Below the pieces are notes generated by a model. It ran no database searches, was not told where the DNA came from, and saw nothing but the letters and a program-made list of their open reading frames with translations. Made by a program: the position numbers and the translations under genes. A stretch of DNA of 64,000 bases from assembly GCA_002179805.1 (NCBI GenBank), contig NAVB01000014.1, forward strand, positions 1-64,000, in the 5' to 3' direction. Numbering within the stretch: position 1 is the first letter of the stretch; every line of letters starts with the position of its first letter. Source of the DNA: Acanthamoeba lenticulata. Its lineage: Eukaryota; Discosea; Longamoebia; Acanthamoebidae. Positions 36,801 to 46,115 of the stretch are shown here, piece after piece.

Positions 36801-36944
36801 TCCCCGCCCCGCCACGCCCCCCTCTTGTCCCTCGCGGGTCGCTTCATCTGCCAACTTGCGGCCCCGATCCAGTTGCCCAACTGAATTGTCCTCGATCGGT
36901 CTACTCGCATGCAAATCGACCGTTGGCGGCACTTCTACGTTCAT
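33871..36944 (-). CDS. EF-hand-containing mitochondrial carrier (SLC25, calcium-regulated type)
   Basis: One gene from the ATG at 36944 to 33871. The N-terminal half holds EF-hand-like units: RHHHGNNRIDASQLQSLLEE, GELDFEEFYSIFVG, the loop DHNKTATIQEHD and EDEDGYVSFPAFFKIYLD. A splice (donor after CCAGA near 35750, acceptor before CCATGCCGCAAG near 35593) joins this in frame to the carrier domain, which begins LTPLQDFVAGTLAGVAITL. All three carrier signatures are present: GHPFDTIKVRLQ, TPVELIKIRLQ and YPMDFVKTHIQ, with the GLYKGM, GLWKGM and ALWRG boxes. This is the plan of aralar/citrin and SCaMC carriers, in which cytosolic calcium gates transport across the inner mitochondrial membrane. The substrate cannot be read; the second repeat has a long insertion (NLNLKERLRSGLRSSLFERR). 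About ten introns. Confidence 0.85.
35229..35246. repeat. GA microsatellite in an intron of the carrier gene
   Basis: A GA dinucleotide run of nine units lies in an intron of the EF-hand mitochondrial carrier, on the coding strand a CT tract next to the acceptor side. A second GA run lies in another intron of the same gene at about 36168-36180. Confidence 0.8.
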
Positions 36945-37190
36945 ACTGGCTCTCTATGTGTTTGTCCCTGACCGATTGAACACGCAATCTTCTATGATTA
37001 ACAGGCCGTGTGTGCTTGCCGCTCCTGGGTACAAGCAGAAGAAATAATTTAGTTTGCTTTGGACAAATTTGCTCAGATTTGATGATTGGTGGAAATTTCC
37101 ATAGATTGACTTAATCAGCCAAATTTCCACCACTTTCCTTGGTCGATGCCAAAAATGCCAAGCGCGTGCGGTGATGATCCCCCGCAATCG

Positions 37191-40100
37191 CTATCGCACG
37201 CGGATGAAGACGACGCCACCGGCCTCGCGGAAGCGGTAGCCGTTCTCGCGCAGATGGCGCACCACGGCGGGCTTGATCTGCGCCCGCCCGCCTTGGCTGT
37301 GGTTGCCCTGGCCCGTGATGACCGACACCCACGAGGAGGCGTTCGGGTGCCGCTGTCGCCGCTGCTCATGCAGCTGCAGCAGCCTGAAGTCGCGCAACAG
37401 GTTGTGGGACATGGTCAAGAAGATGACGACGACGATAACGGCGAGGAAGAAGGTTCGTTTGGTCTGATTCCGTACCGGTCGAGCACGTTGAGCGCAACAG
37501 GGACAGTGAGCTTGTGAAGGTCCACCGTGTGCAGGTCGGTCTGCTGATTCCTCGCCACCCTGCACGTCACAATTAAAAATAAATAATTGAATTGACCTAT
37601 GAGATGAATATAATTGAATATTATTTATAAATGAATAATTGTGCTGTCGGGCGGAGACGCACGTTTGGGGACCGGTGAAGATGCGCTCCGTGGCCTCGCT
37701 GTAGCAGGCCTGCATCTTCTCGTCGTGCTCGCGGCCCTTCCTGAAAGTGCCCCGATTCGTGTGTGTCGCCATCAGACAATGTGTCTTGTCTACATGATCA
37801 TTTTCATCACCAGCATCACGTACATGGAGAGCTGCTTGGCGATCTGGCCGTCGCCGCGAAGATAGGCTCGCGTGGCCTCCATGTAGTACTGGTTCCTGTT
37901 GTTCACGTTAGCCGCCATGATCATCTTCACCATCTTCTTCCTGATCAAGAGAGGAGGAGAACAAACCGGGAGGCGGCATGGTTGAGGGCCCGCTGGCGGA
38001 GGTCCTCTTCTGAGGGCGTGCGGCGGCGCGCCCGATTGGCCAGGCCGCGCCTTCTGTGGGCCACCACCGTGAACTTCTCGCCTTCTCCCTCGATCTCAGC
38101 CGCCTTGCGTTGCCCTCGCTTCCCTCTTTTCTGCGTTTCTGTCGACATAGTAGTCGTCGTTGCTGTTGGCTCCGATGACGCCGGCGGTGTCGGCTTGGCC
38201 GACGTTGATGACGAAACGGCGGGCGGCGGTTTGGCGCCGTTGGTGCGCCAGACGACGGACGGGTCGATCTCGGCGAGCGCACGGATCGTGCGGCTGGCGT
38301 TGCCGCCGCATTGAACGAAGACGGCCTGCACCAGATCGCGCTCCATGAACGAGAACTGCTGCTGCAGTGATTGCAGCTTCAGCCGCGTCGACATGTCCCA
38401 CTGGCCGGCCGTCGGCCAATTGTTGGCTGACGTCGACGCCGACGCCGACGAGGAAGCGGATGACGACGAGGGCAGGACGGGGTAGTTGGCGAGCCACGGC
38501 CGCGGGATTTTGCTGACGACACCGATCTTGGCCAGCACGGCGTCCTGTCGGTCGCCCCATTGCTTGACGGGCCGGCGGATCACCGGTTGGCGCCGGCGCC
38601 GCTGCTGGAGCGATGCATCGAGGGCCTGCGCGAGGAGTTCTTCCGTAGTGGCCTCAATGTCGTCCCCGTTGGCCTCGAGCAACACGGCCAGCGTCTGGCG
38701 GTCGTAATCGGGGAACAGGTCGGCCAAGACGTCCAGGTTGCCCGTGAATCCGCGTCCGCCCACTTCCTGGGCCGTTGGTGCCTTATGGTCGTCGTCATCG
38801 TCGTCGTCGACGGTGCCGCTGCCGCCGCTGGAGCGCGAGAGGTACCGCCGGCGCAGCTCGGCAAGGCTGTCGACCAATGCGTCGTCGAGATTGTTGTTAT
38901 TGCTGTCGCCAACGAGTTCGTCATCGTGGTCGTCTTGGACAAACGTGATGGGCCGGTCGTCGCTGCCAGCGGCCTTCTCGCCCTCGCGCACCATCCGCGC
39001 GATGATCTCGTCGATCCGCTCCCACTCCTCTTCTTCCTCCTCATCCTCGACACCGCTGCTGGGCTCGGAACCCTCCACGTCGTCTTCTGAGACTGACGCC
39101 GACGAGCCGGCGTCCTCCTCCTCGTCGCCACCGGTGGTGGTCTCATCCTCCTCGTGCGTGGTGGTGAGCATGGAGAGGAGAGTCTCGATCGTGCGCTCAA
39201 GATCGCAATCGTGCTCCTCGTAGAGCAGCGTCAGCAGTCCGGCATCAAACGACGGGACGATGTCCTGCATGAACGCGAGTGCCGCCGCTTTGTCGACGCT
39301 GCCGCTGCCACCCTTTGCCTCGGCACTGGCGCCAGTCTGGAGCGCCGCGGGCTTTGACGCCGCGGCTGCGGTCGTTGCCAGGGTAGAGTCCTGCTGTGCT
39401 GCGCCTGACGCGGCCGCCATGCGCTTGTTGTGACGCCGCCGCGCCTTCTTGCTGGACCCGACCACCTTCCACTTCTCGTCGCTCGTGGTCGCCTCCTCCG
39501 CTGCGTCGCCCAGCAGAGCCTGAGACTTGGAGGTGCCGCCGCCTCCGGTCTCGGCCCCGGGCGCACCACCGCCAGCAGCGGTGTTGGTGGTCTGCGGCGG
39601 CTTCTTGCCCTTCCACTTGCCACCTTCACTGCGCGCGGCAGCCGCACCGCCTGTCTTGGCTGCGGCGCTCTGGGCTGTCTGCTTTTGCTTGGGCTTACCG
39701 CTGTTGGCCGCGTTGTGGTTGGCCGTTGTTTTCTGCTGACCGTTGCCGGGAGGCGCGCCCGCGCCCTTGTTGCCGGCCATCATGGAGCGGGCCAGGGCCT
39801 CGTCGGCTTTCTCCTGGGCGGCCCGCCTGTGCAGCTCCTCATTCTCGAGCTCGAGTGCCAGACGCTGGGCCATCTCTTCGTCGCTTCTCGGCTGAGTAGA
39901 GGGCGTGGTGGCGGTAGCGAGCTGTTGTTGTTGCTGCAGCTGCTTCGAAGTAGTCTGGTGCTCTTCTTGAACCTGGATCATATCGGCCAGCTGAGCGATG
40001 GTGGCGTCCACATCGAAGTCGAGTTCATGAAGGAGAAGCTCCACCACGGCTCGGTCCAGGCTCGGGAACATCTCCTACATAATTGAAAGGGACAAAATGA

Positions 40101-40317
40101 AAAGGGAATTCGAAGATCCAAGGAGGAAGCAACGTACAGAGATGGAAGATACTAGTTGGCCCACATTAACGACTTGGGAGTGGCCATTGGCACGATTCTT
40201 TTTGCCCTGGCGATTTTGGTTGTTCGACTTTGGATTCTGCTGCTTGAGCTTTGCTTGGGCAAGGATTGCCTGATGCAGGTTGAGCTGCACCGGCTTCGGT
40301 GCCGGCTTGTAATCCAT
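37191..40317 (-). CDS. Four-CUE, DUF1771 and Smr domain protein (Cue2/N4BP2-like)
   Basis: Exon 1 (40317 to about 40142) starts MDYKPAPKPVQLNLHQAIL and splices into the large exon 37966-40074. That exon holds four CUE-like ubiquitin-binding units: EMFPSLDRAVVELLLHELDF, DIVPSFDAGLLTLLYEEHDC, DLFPDYDRQTLAVLLEANGD and FMERDLVQAVFVQCGGNASR, separated by Ala/Gln and acidic low-complexity linkers. The remaining exons encode DUF1771 (NQYYMEATRAYLRGDGQIAK, HDEKMQACYSEATERIF) and an Smr domain with VDLHKLTVPVALNVLDR and VITGQGNHSQGGRAQIKPAV, ending VVFIRVR at 37191. The DLH motif is the proposed nuclease residue set of yeast Cue2 and worm NONU-1, which cut mRNA at collided ribosomes. Role in ribosome quality control is inferred. 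Divergent from the CASTOR-like gene, 139 bases away. Confidence 0.85.
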
Positions 40318-40456
40318 TGAAGATTATCGCTTTAATAATGATTAATCGACCGTTGACGCCTTCGGCAGAATGTGCAACTAATTTTGAAACGTTTTTAAAA
40401 CAAAAGTGGCAGCCAGAAAACAAGAAAGAAAAGCAGAAACAAAGAACGGTTGGATC
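40318..40456. promoter_or_regulatory. Short bidirectional promoter region between CUE-Smr and CASTOR-like genes
   Basis: Only 139 bases separate the two divergent start codons (40317 minus, 40457 plus). The region is A-rich on the side of the plus gene and contains AATAATGATTAATCGACCG near 40333-40351. No clear TATA on either strand. Shared control of the two genes is inferred from this spacing. Confidence 0.4.
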
Positions 40457-42026
40457 ATGTCGTGGACGGAGCAGTGCGAGGCCACCCTCACCGTGCTTCC
40501 GGATCTGTTGCTCATTTCTCGCCTGCATGAGGAGACCCTGGCCCAAGTCGCTGCCCCTCTGCTGAATCTTCTTCTCGTACCCGGGTACTTTCTTTCATTT
40601 ATTCAGTTTATCAATGAACAAGTATCCGCCCGCTACAGCTTTCCTCGCTCTGCTGCGTGGTAGCCTTCGTTTTTGTTTCTGCTTTGCTGGCACTTATGCT
40701 TCACTCTGGGCAGGTCACACCGCCTGCTGTCCATCACCCGCACTCGCGATGACTTGTACATAAACTCTCCGCTCCTCTCTGATGCACTTCCTTTAGCCTG
40801 TGGATGTCATTGCTGTGCTGACTTGTGTGCTGCAGGACGCTCATCGCTGACGAGGAAGCGTTCGACCTGCTGCCCCCGGGCGTGGCCGAGGTGGTGACCA
40901 GCGGACCCGCCGGCGGGCTCTCGACCGCCGATGACAGCACCCAGCGCAGCCGGTGGCAGCGATGGCGCGCCATGCAGGTCTCCAGCGGCGGCTCCGGCCA
41001 GCCCTGTACGCACACCGCTTATCCTGTCAGTCGCTGGCCGCTCCGGCTCACTCCGGCTCGCTGCGCACACTACCACAGGGACCGGAGCCGGCGGGTTGTC
41101 GGGGCCGCTGGCCGCCGCGGGCATCAGCATCTTCTACTTGGGCACGGCCGAGGAGGATATCCTCTTGGTACGGCGCCCCCTTGAGCCCAGAGGGCCACAC
41201 CACCTCCACGGCGGGTTCGCTCATGTGGCGTTTCCACACATGTTACGACAGGTCCCGGAGGACAAGCTGCCCGAGGCACTGGCCGCCCTGCGCGGCAAGT
41301 TCCAGATCGTGACGGAGGGCATTAGCGCTGCGACGCGCCGGGACGCCGCCTCGGCCCCCGTACCCACGTCGCTCTCTCCGCCCGCGCCGAGCCGCAAGTA
41401 CTTACTACTACGCACCCAAGCACGAGAGAAGTGCGACACTTTGCTCAGCGCAACCCGCTTTTTCTTCACAGGAAGAAGCTCGCCTTCCCTCGTCTGCAGC
41501 TGTCACTCTGCGGCGTGCCCGAGGAGGACGTGCCCGCCGTGCACACGGCCCTCCTTCGGCTCATTTTCTGCGCCTCCCCAGAGTGCGTCGTCCTCGTTTC
41601 GCTTTTGTCGGCACGACGCTCATCCACAAGCCCCGTGCATGCAGGGACGAGGACCGTTTCGTGTCCTATACAGAGCTGGAAGGCGAGGTGTCCCTCATCG
41701 GTGACGCCAGGTCGTTGCGCAACTATCGCTTCCCCGTCGAGGGCGTGCGTGAGTCGTGGGCCGTCATCAAGGTCGACGAAGGGCCGCTGGGCTTCGAGGA
41801 AGTCGGCATTGGTATCGACCTCCTGTGCCAGTGAACGCGCAGCTTGGTGAACTAATGTTTCAATTTCACAGTCGCATCACTGGCGGTGCCGCTGGGCCAG
41901 GCCGGCCTGCCGCTCTTCTACCTCTCGACCTTCCTCACGGACTATGCCCTCGTCCACACTGCGTCTCTCCCGCGTGCCCGTCAAGCCCTCCAGAACAGCC
42001 CCTCCTTCCTCCTCCCACCGCTCTGA
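40457..42026 (+). CDS. CASTOR-like ACT-domain protein (arginine-sensor homologue)
   Basis: Eight exons keep frame throughout: 40457-40584, 40714-40755, 40836-41005, 41079-41167, 41252-41397, 41472-41582, 41645-41811 and 41872-42026, giving 335 residues against about 330 in human CASTOR1. Family landmarks in order: SITRTRDDLTLIADEEAFDL, GPLAAAGISIFYLGTAEEDI, LQLSLCGVPEEDVPAVHTAL, GEVSLIGDARSLRNYRF, DEGPLGFEEVGIVASLAVPL and GLPLFYLSTFLTDYALV. These match CASTOR's tandem ACT pairs. Residues at the arginine pocket appear kept: Ser in GISIF (Ser111 position), Glu in FEEVGI and the Thr/Asp of STFLTD (Asp304 position), by recalled CASTOR1 numbering. In animals CASTOR binds GATOR2 to hold mTORC1 off until arginine is bound. 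Whether the amoeba protein acts so is inferred. Convergent with the gene ending at 42113. Confidence 0.88.
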
Positions 42027-42112
42027 GCAAAGTACAGGATTGCCCAAAAATGAGAAAAGCCCCCAAGAAAAAGAAAAAGGAAGAAAACAAGCTGCCCGAG
42101 GAAGGGCTGTGT

Positions 42113-42970
42113 TTACACAAAGAGGGCGAGTGCGGCCAGCTGGCTCTGCAGCTGCCTCACCCGACATGCGATGTCGCTGGTGAGAGATAAGTTGCTTCCG
42201 TTGCCCCCGTCACCATCGCGCCAGGTGCGCAAAAACTGGGCCATGGCGACCGCCAACGTTTCGGCATCAGCAACTACGCTGCCGCACAGGTCAGCAGGCT
42301 GCTTCTCCAGGGCTTTGCAGGTGTCGATGATCATCACCGTGCTACCTTTGGCTTCTCTTGTCTTCTTGGCCAGAGTGACTGCCTGCGCCTGATCAAAGAC
42401 GAAGCCGCTTTCCTCGGTGGAGCGTAGGAGATAGAGGATCTCATCCAAGAGGAAGGAGAGGAAGGTGAGCTGAGCCGTGGTACTACTGGCCGGACCCTGC
42501 GCAGGCGCAAGGCGGGCCTTGAGTGCCGGGTCGTGCGTTTCCTTGTGGTCGCGCTCCCGCTGCGCTTCGGCTTTTTCCGTCATGGTGCTCGTCTTGGGCT
42601 TCTCCTGCTGAAGGCTCTTGATCAGCTTCTGGCGCAGCTTCCATTCGCCGCTGATGTGTCGGCTGAGCCGCTGTTCCTCATTGCTCACGGATGGAGGACA
42701 CCAGAGATCCACCTTCGGCGCATCATTGAGCTGGGCTGGCTCGAGTACTGCGGATGGCTCCGGCGCTGCTGCCACCGGTGTGGTTGAGGCAGGGGTGGCG
42801 CAGCGGCCGGTGCCGGTGATCATGCTTGACTTGGACGTGACGGCGGTTGGCCTGGCTTGCTCCGTTCGGGGCGGGGAGATCTTCTTGCTGGGGACGCTCC
42901 CCAGGCCCATGGCCCTACGGGTGAGGACTTTCTCCAGGCGCAACTGCTCCCTCTCAGCCAAGGTGCTCAT
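42113..42970 (-). CDS. Hypothetical protein, helical C-terminus
   Basis: Uninterrupted frame. I start at the ATG at 42970 (MSTLAEREQLRLEKVLTRR), giving 285 residues; the frame extends upstream without another ATG. Residues 1-30 are a charged helix, 31-120 are Pro/Ala/Thr-rich and probably disordered, 125-180 again charged coil (EEQRLSRHISGEWKLRQKL, EKAEAQRERDHKETHD). The C-terminal 110 residues are helical and hydrophobic in pattern (LTFLSFLLDEILYLLRSTEE, VTLAKKTREAKGSTVMIID, VVADAETLAVAMAQFLRTW, VRQLQSQLAALALFV). No recognised family. It converges on the CASTOR-like gene with 86 bases between stops, so transcripts may overlap. Confidence 0.6.
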   Translation of the reverse strand: MSTLAEREQLRLEKVLTRRAMGLGSVPSKKISPPRTEQARPTAVTSKSSMITGTGRCATPASTTPVAAAPEPSAVLEPAQLNDAPKVDLWCPPSVSNEEQRLSRHISGEWKLRQKLIKSLQQEKPKTSTMTEKAEAQRERDHKETHDPALKARLAPAQGPASSTTAQLTFLSFLLDEILYLLRSTEESGFVFDQAQAVTLAKKTREAKGSTVMIIDTCKALEKQPADLCGSVVADAETLAVAMAQFLRTWRDGDGGNGSNLSLTSDIACRVRQLQSQLAALALFV

Positions 42971-43975
42971 GTGTGTCGACGTGTGGGGGTCTGCGTAAAG
43001 GTACTCAAGCGTTCTTGCCTGTCTTGCGGGTACTGAAGAGTTGAGTGAGTGCCATGGCCCTTCTTTTGAAGCTTGGCACAACGAGGCTGTAAACCTTAGG
43101 ACACGGTCCACGATGAATTTCTCGTTCTTTCACACTTGGCCGCCCGGTGAGCGAGGATCGACGTGCTGGACACATCACCAGCCCACGCACAGCAAGCAGA
43201 CGCGACCTCCCCGATGAGTGCGTTTCATCCGTCTGGCTGAAGTCCTGTACGGCCAGTTTGCTGTAGCGTTGCAGAGGAACCTCACAGTTGCGCAACTGCA
43301 GCATCACGCCGTACTAGCCAGCTGGTGGATCTCGCGTGTTGTCAGGCGGAGTTGCCACGCTTGAGTAGCATTTGTGCACGTCGGATCACTACGGCGGAAG
43401 ACGTAACTCCCTGCAAGGAAACTGTTTACCAAAACGGAGCTTCCCGACCCGCTTCGCCATTCGCCGTTCGGACCGGGATTTGGCCGATTTCGTGTCGACG
43501 ATGAGAAGCTAGCGCCGGCATAAAAAGAGCTTCGCGCCCACAAAACGGTTTTCGCTTCTCTCCCGTCCACACGCGTATCTACAACCCCTTACGCCGCACA
43601 TCTTGAGTGATTCAAGTGCAATCTCTTTTACGCACTGTCCTCCCGAGAAAAGCTTCCCTTCATAAGGCCACAAAGTCACCCACTACTGCCACCACCGTGT
43701 CGCGGGTTTGCCACAACCTCACAACTAAGTAGACGAATCGCGCACACCATACGTGCGCTCTAACGAAAACGCGTATCCAAGTACTTTACTGCAAGTGCGT
43801 CTTCCCTCAACAGTTGTTGTTGTTGTTTTCCGCAGCCTGGGGTGAGTGGTCATTAGTTAACCGCTTATGAATCAACCAACAGACCTCCAGAACTGGAAAC
43901 CATCAGCAACCGAGAGCCGGGCCCCACCAACAGGAAGGAGACCACCAATAGGAGCAAGGAAGACATCGACAAGAC
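42971..43975. other. Intergenic region between divergent genes
   Basis: About 1 kb between the start of the hypothetical gene and the Rab32-like ATG. Frames on the minus strand (43005-43307, 43304-43570) have no family and look like chance. 43600-43975 should contain the Rab promoter and leader: a GTTGTTGTTGTT run at 43813-43825 and a CA-rich leader precede the ATG. No RNA gene seen. Confidence 0.45.
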
Positions 43976-45025
43976 ATGAAGACCCGCAGCAACACCCACC
44001 ACAGCAACGACGACGTTGTTGGCGGTTTGAACACAACCAACACCAGCAGCACGCGACCTCGTAAGGGTCGCGTGAGTCTCGAGACCGAGCGTCGGGACTC
44101 GGTGGGGAAGGATTACCTCTACAAGGTGCTCGTGGTCGGCTGCGCCGCCACGGGTAAGACCTCCCTCATCCACCGCACCGTCGATGGTCACTTCTCCACG
44201 AGCTACAAGTCCACCATCGGTGTCGACTTTGCGCTCAAGTCGCTCCAGCGCGATGCCCACCAGATCTTTGTTCAGCTCTGGGACATCGCCGGTACACAAA
44301 CCACCTCACTTCGCCTTCACCGCAAAAGAAGAAAGCTAAGACTGGTTCTTGCCACTCTATCAGGTCAGGAACGCTTCAGCAGCCTCACGCGCGTCTATTA
44401 TCGCGACGCCGTTGGCGCCTTTGTTGTGATTGATGCCAGCACTGATCTCAAGGCCTCTCTTGAGGTTCGTGCCTCTCCTCACTTCTTTTCTTGTCGCCTT
44501 ATGCTGACCCCACTCTACCGTAGAGCGCCAAGAAGTGGAAGGAAGATGTGGATGACAAGGTGCGACTGCCAACGGGAGACCTCCTGCCCGTGATGCTTCT
44601 CGTCAACAAGGTCGACCTTCTGGATCATCCGCATTCTATCGACCACCGCGAACTGGACCAGTTTGCTGAGGTACACTTTCCCTCTTCTCTCCTGCACGTT
44701 CGTCTTCGCTCGCGTGCTGAGATAGTCGCTTCTGTAGGCCAATAAGTTTGCCGGATGGCTGCCGACATCGGCCAAGGAAAATACCAACGTGGAGGAGGCC
44801 GTTGGGGGGCTTGTGGATCGAATCCTCCAGAACGCGGAGAAGAACTGTCTCCTCGAGCGTAGCGCCGGTCCTTCGCTGGACGAGCGCGTGCGCAGCCTCG
44901 AACTTTACCGTGAGCTCAACTCCCGTGAGGTAATCTATTCTTCCTCCTGGTGTTCAGTCTCCTTTCCGTCCAATAAGTGCTGACCTAAGCCGACCTTTCT
45001 CGTTGTGCAGGGCGGTTGCTGTTAG
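43976..45025 (+). CDS. Rab32/38-type small GTPase with N-terminal extension
   Basis: Five exons keep frame: 43976-44291, 44364-44464, 44524-44670, 44738-44929 and 45011-45025, giving 256 residues. An unusual polar leader of about 45 residues precedes YLYKVLVVGCAATGKTSLIH (P-loop). Effector region STIGVDFALKSL, WDIAGQERFSSLTRVYY (G3), LLVNKVDLLD (G4) and TSAKENTNVEEAV (G5) are intact. IGVDFAL, RVYYRDAVGAFVV and FAGW before TSAK are Rab32/38/LRRK1-subfamily signatures. The last five residues EGGCC sit in their own 15-base exon and supply the double-geranylgeranylation motif. Expected on lysosome-related or contractile-vacuole/phagosome membranes and mitochondria. The G3 glutamine is present, so GTP hydrolysis should be normal. 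Confidence 0.92.
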
Positions 45026-45123
45026 ACCACCATCGCCAAGAGCATCTTCTCCACCCACTCTGTGTTTTTAGTTATCTTTTATTCGATAAATCCGTCTGGA
45101 CTCGACTTGCGGAAGCGTCACGT

Positions 45124-45704
45124 TTAGGGGCTGGACTGCTGCTGGGCGGCGACGGCACGACGGAAGAGCGGGTGGGCCTGGATCTGCTCGCGGGCCGCCA
45201 CCGTGGTACGGTTCTCGCCGAGGCCGACGACGCTGGGGCACTGGTTCATCTTTGCGCAGGTGTCGACTAAGCGCATGTGGTCGACGAAAGCTTTTGGTGA
45301 GAACGACACAAGAGCAGGAGGACGACATGAACGAGGAAGAAGGCAAGTACCGGGCGTTTGGTTGGCGCGGATGAGCTTGATGATGGTGGGCAGGTAGATG
45401 CTGGCGTAGTTGATGCAGTCGTTGTTCACGGGGGGTGGGGCCTCACCGCAAAGCGAGTAGACGATGTTGGTGATCTGTTGGTCGGACACGTTCTGCTTTA
45501 CGAGCTGTTGCGTCCATGTCGCCAAGATGCTGCACTCTTGAGCGGCGGGTTGCCGAGGCAAGAAGCGAGGATGAGCCGCGTCATTGCTTTGCCTTTCCAC
45601 AAGAGAGAAAACGCACCAACACAGGGTGTAGGGTCACTCTGGGCGAACGCTGCGGGAGCAACTGTGAACGCTGCCACAAAGATGAAAAGAAGTAGTAACC
45701 TCAT
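45124..45704 (-). CDS. Small secreted saposin B-like protein
   Basis: Three exons keep frame: 45617-45704, 45351-45536 and 45124-45266, giving 138 residues. A signal peptide occupies residues 1-22. The mature part begins after AQSD and places a C-x-x-C pair across the first splice junction. It then shows the spacing of a saposin fold: helix, Cys before GEAPPP, Cys in NNDC, and a last pair in DTCAKMNQC, six cysteines in all. Two NxS/T sequons are present. Saposin-like proteins bind and disturb lipid membranes; in amoebae the group includes lysosomal antibacterial pore formers as well as lipid-transfer activators. Which applies here cannot be told from sequence alone. A Gln/Ala-rich C-terminal tail extends beyond the fold. 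Confidence 0.72.
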
Positions 45705-46115
45705 GAAGTTGGGTGAAGCTGGTTGCAAGTGAACGATACTGAAAAAGGTGAAGATATTCTTGTAGACAGCGAGCTATCGTAACTTTTTCTTTCTTTTCTT
45801 CTAAGAGCGCGGTATCTGTAGCGTAAGAAGAGGGAAGACGTTGGTGAAACGGTGGTTGGTTGTGTATTTCAGTGCATCTGTGGTCTTGTTGGCAAGGGAG
45901 ACGACTGCGGTTATCTTTTACTTGTCGTACAGGGCAAACTGTAGATCCAGTGCACAGCCTGTGTAAGGCAGAGACAGAACACAACCCTCAGAACAGCTCA
46001 CAAGAAACACCTTTTTGCAAGAGGATGGCTCCATTGCGTCTGCGAAAGAGATTTGAGAAATGCACACTCCGCTTTGGTCCTCAACAAAAGTACAACATCG
46101 AATTGGTTGCAGAGC
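45705..46115. other. Intergenic region, no gene seen
   Basis: About 410 bases between the saposin-like gene start and the PIP kinase stop, both on the minus strand. It should hold the saposin gene promoter and PIP kinase 3' untranslated sequence. Short frames show no family. Confidence 0.45.

Noticed and set aside
43005..43570. Two open frames upstream of the Rab32-like gene
   Set aside because: No signal, domain or consistent splice sites; composition like random intergenic sequence.
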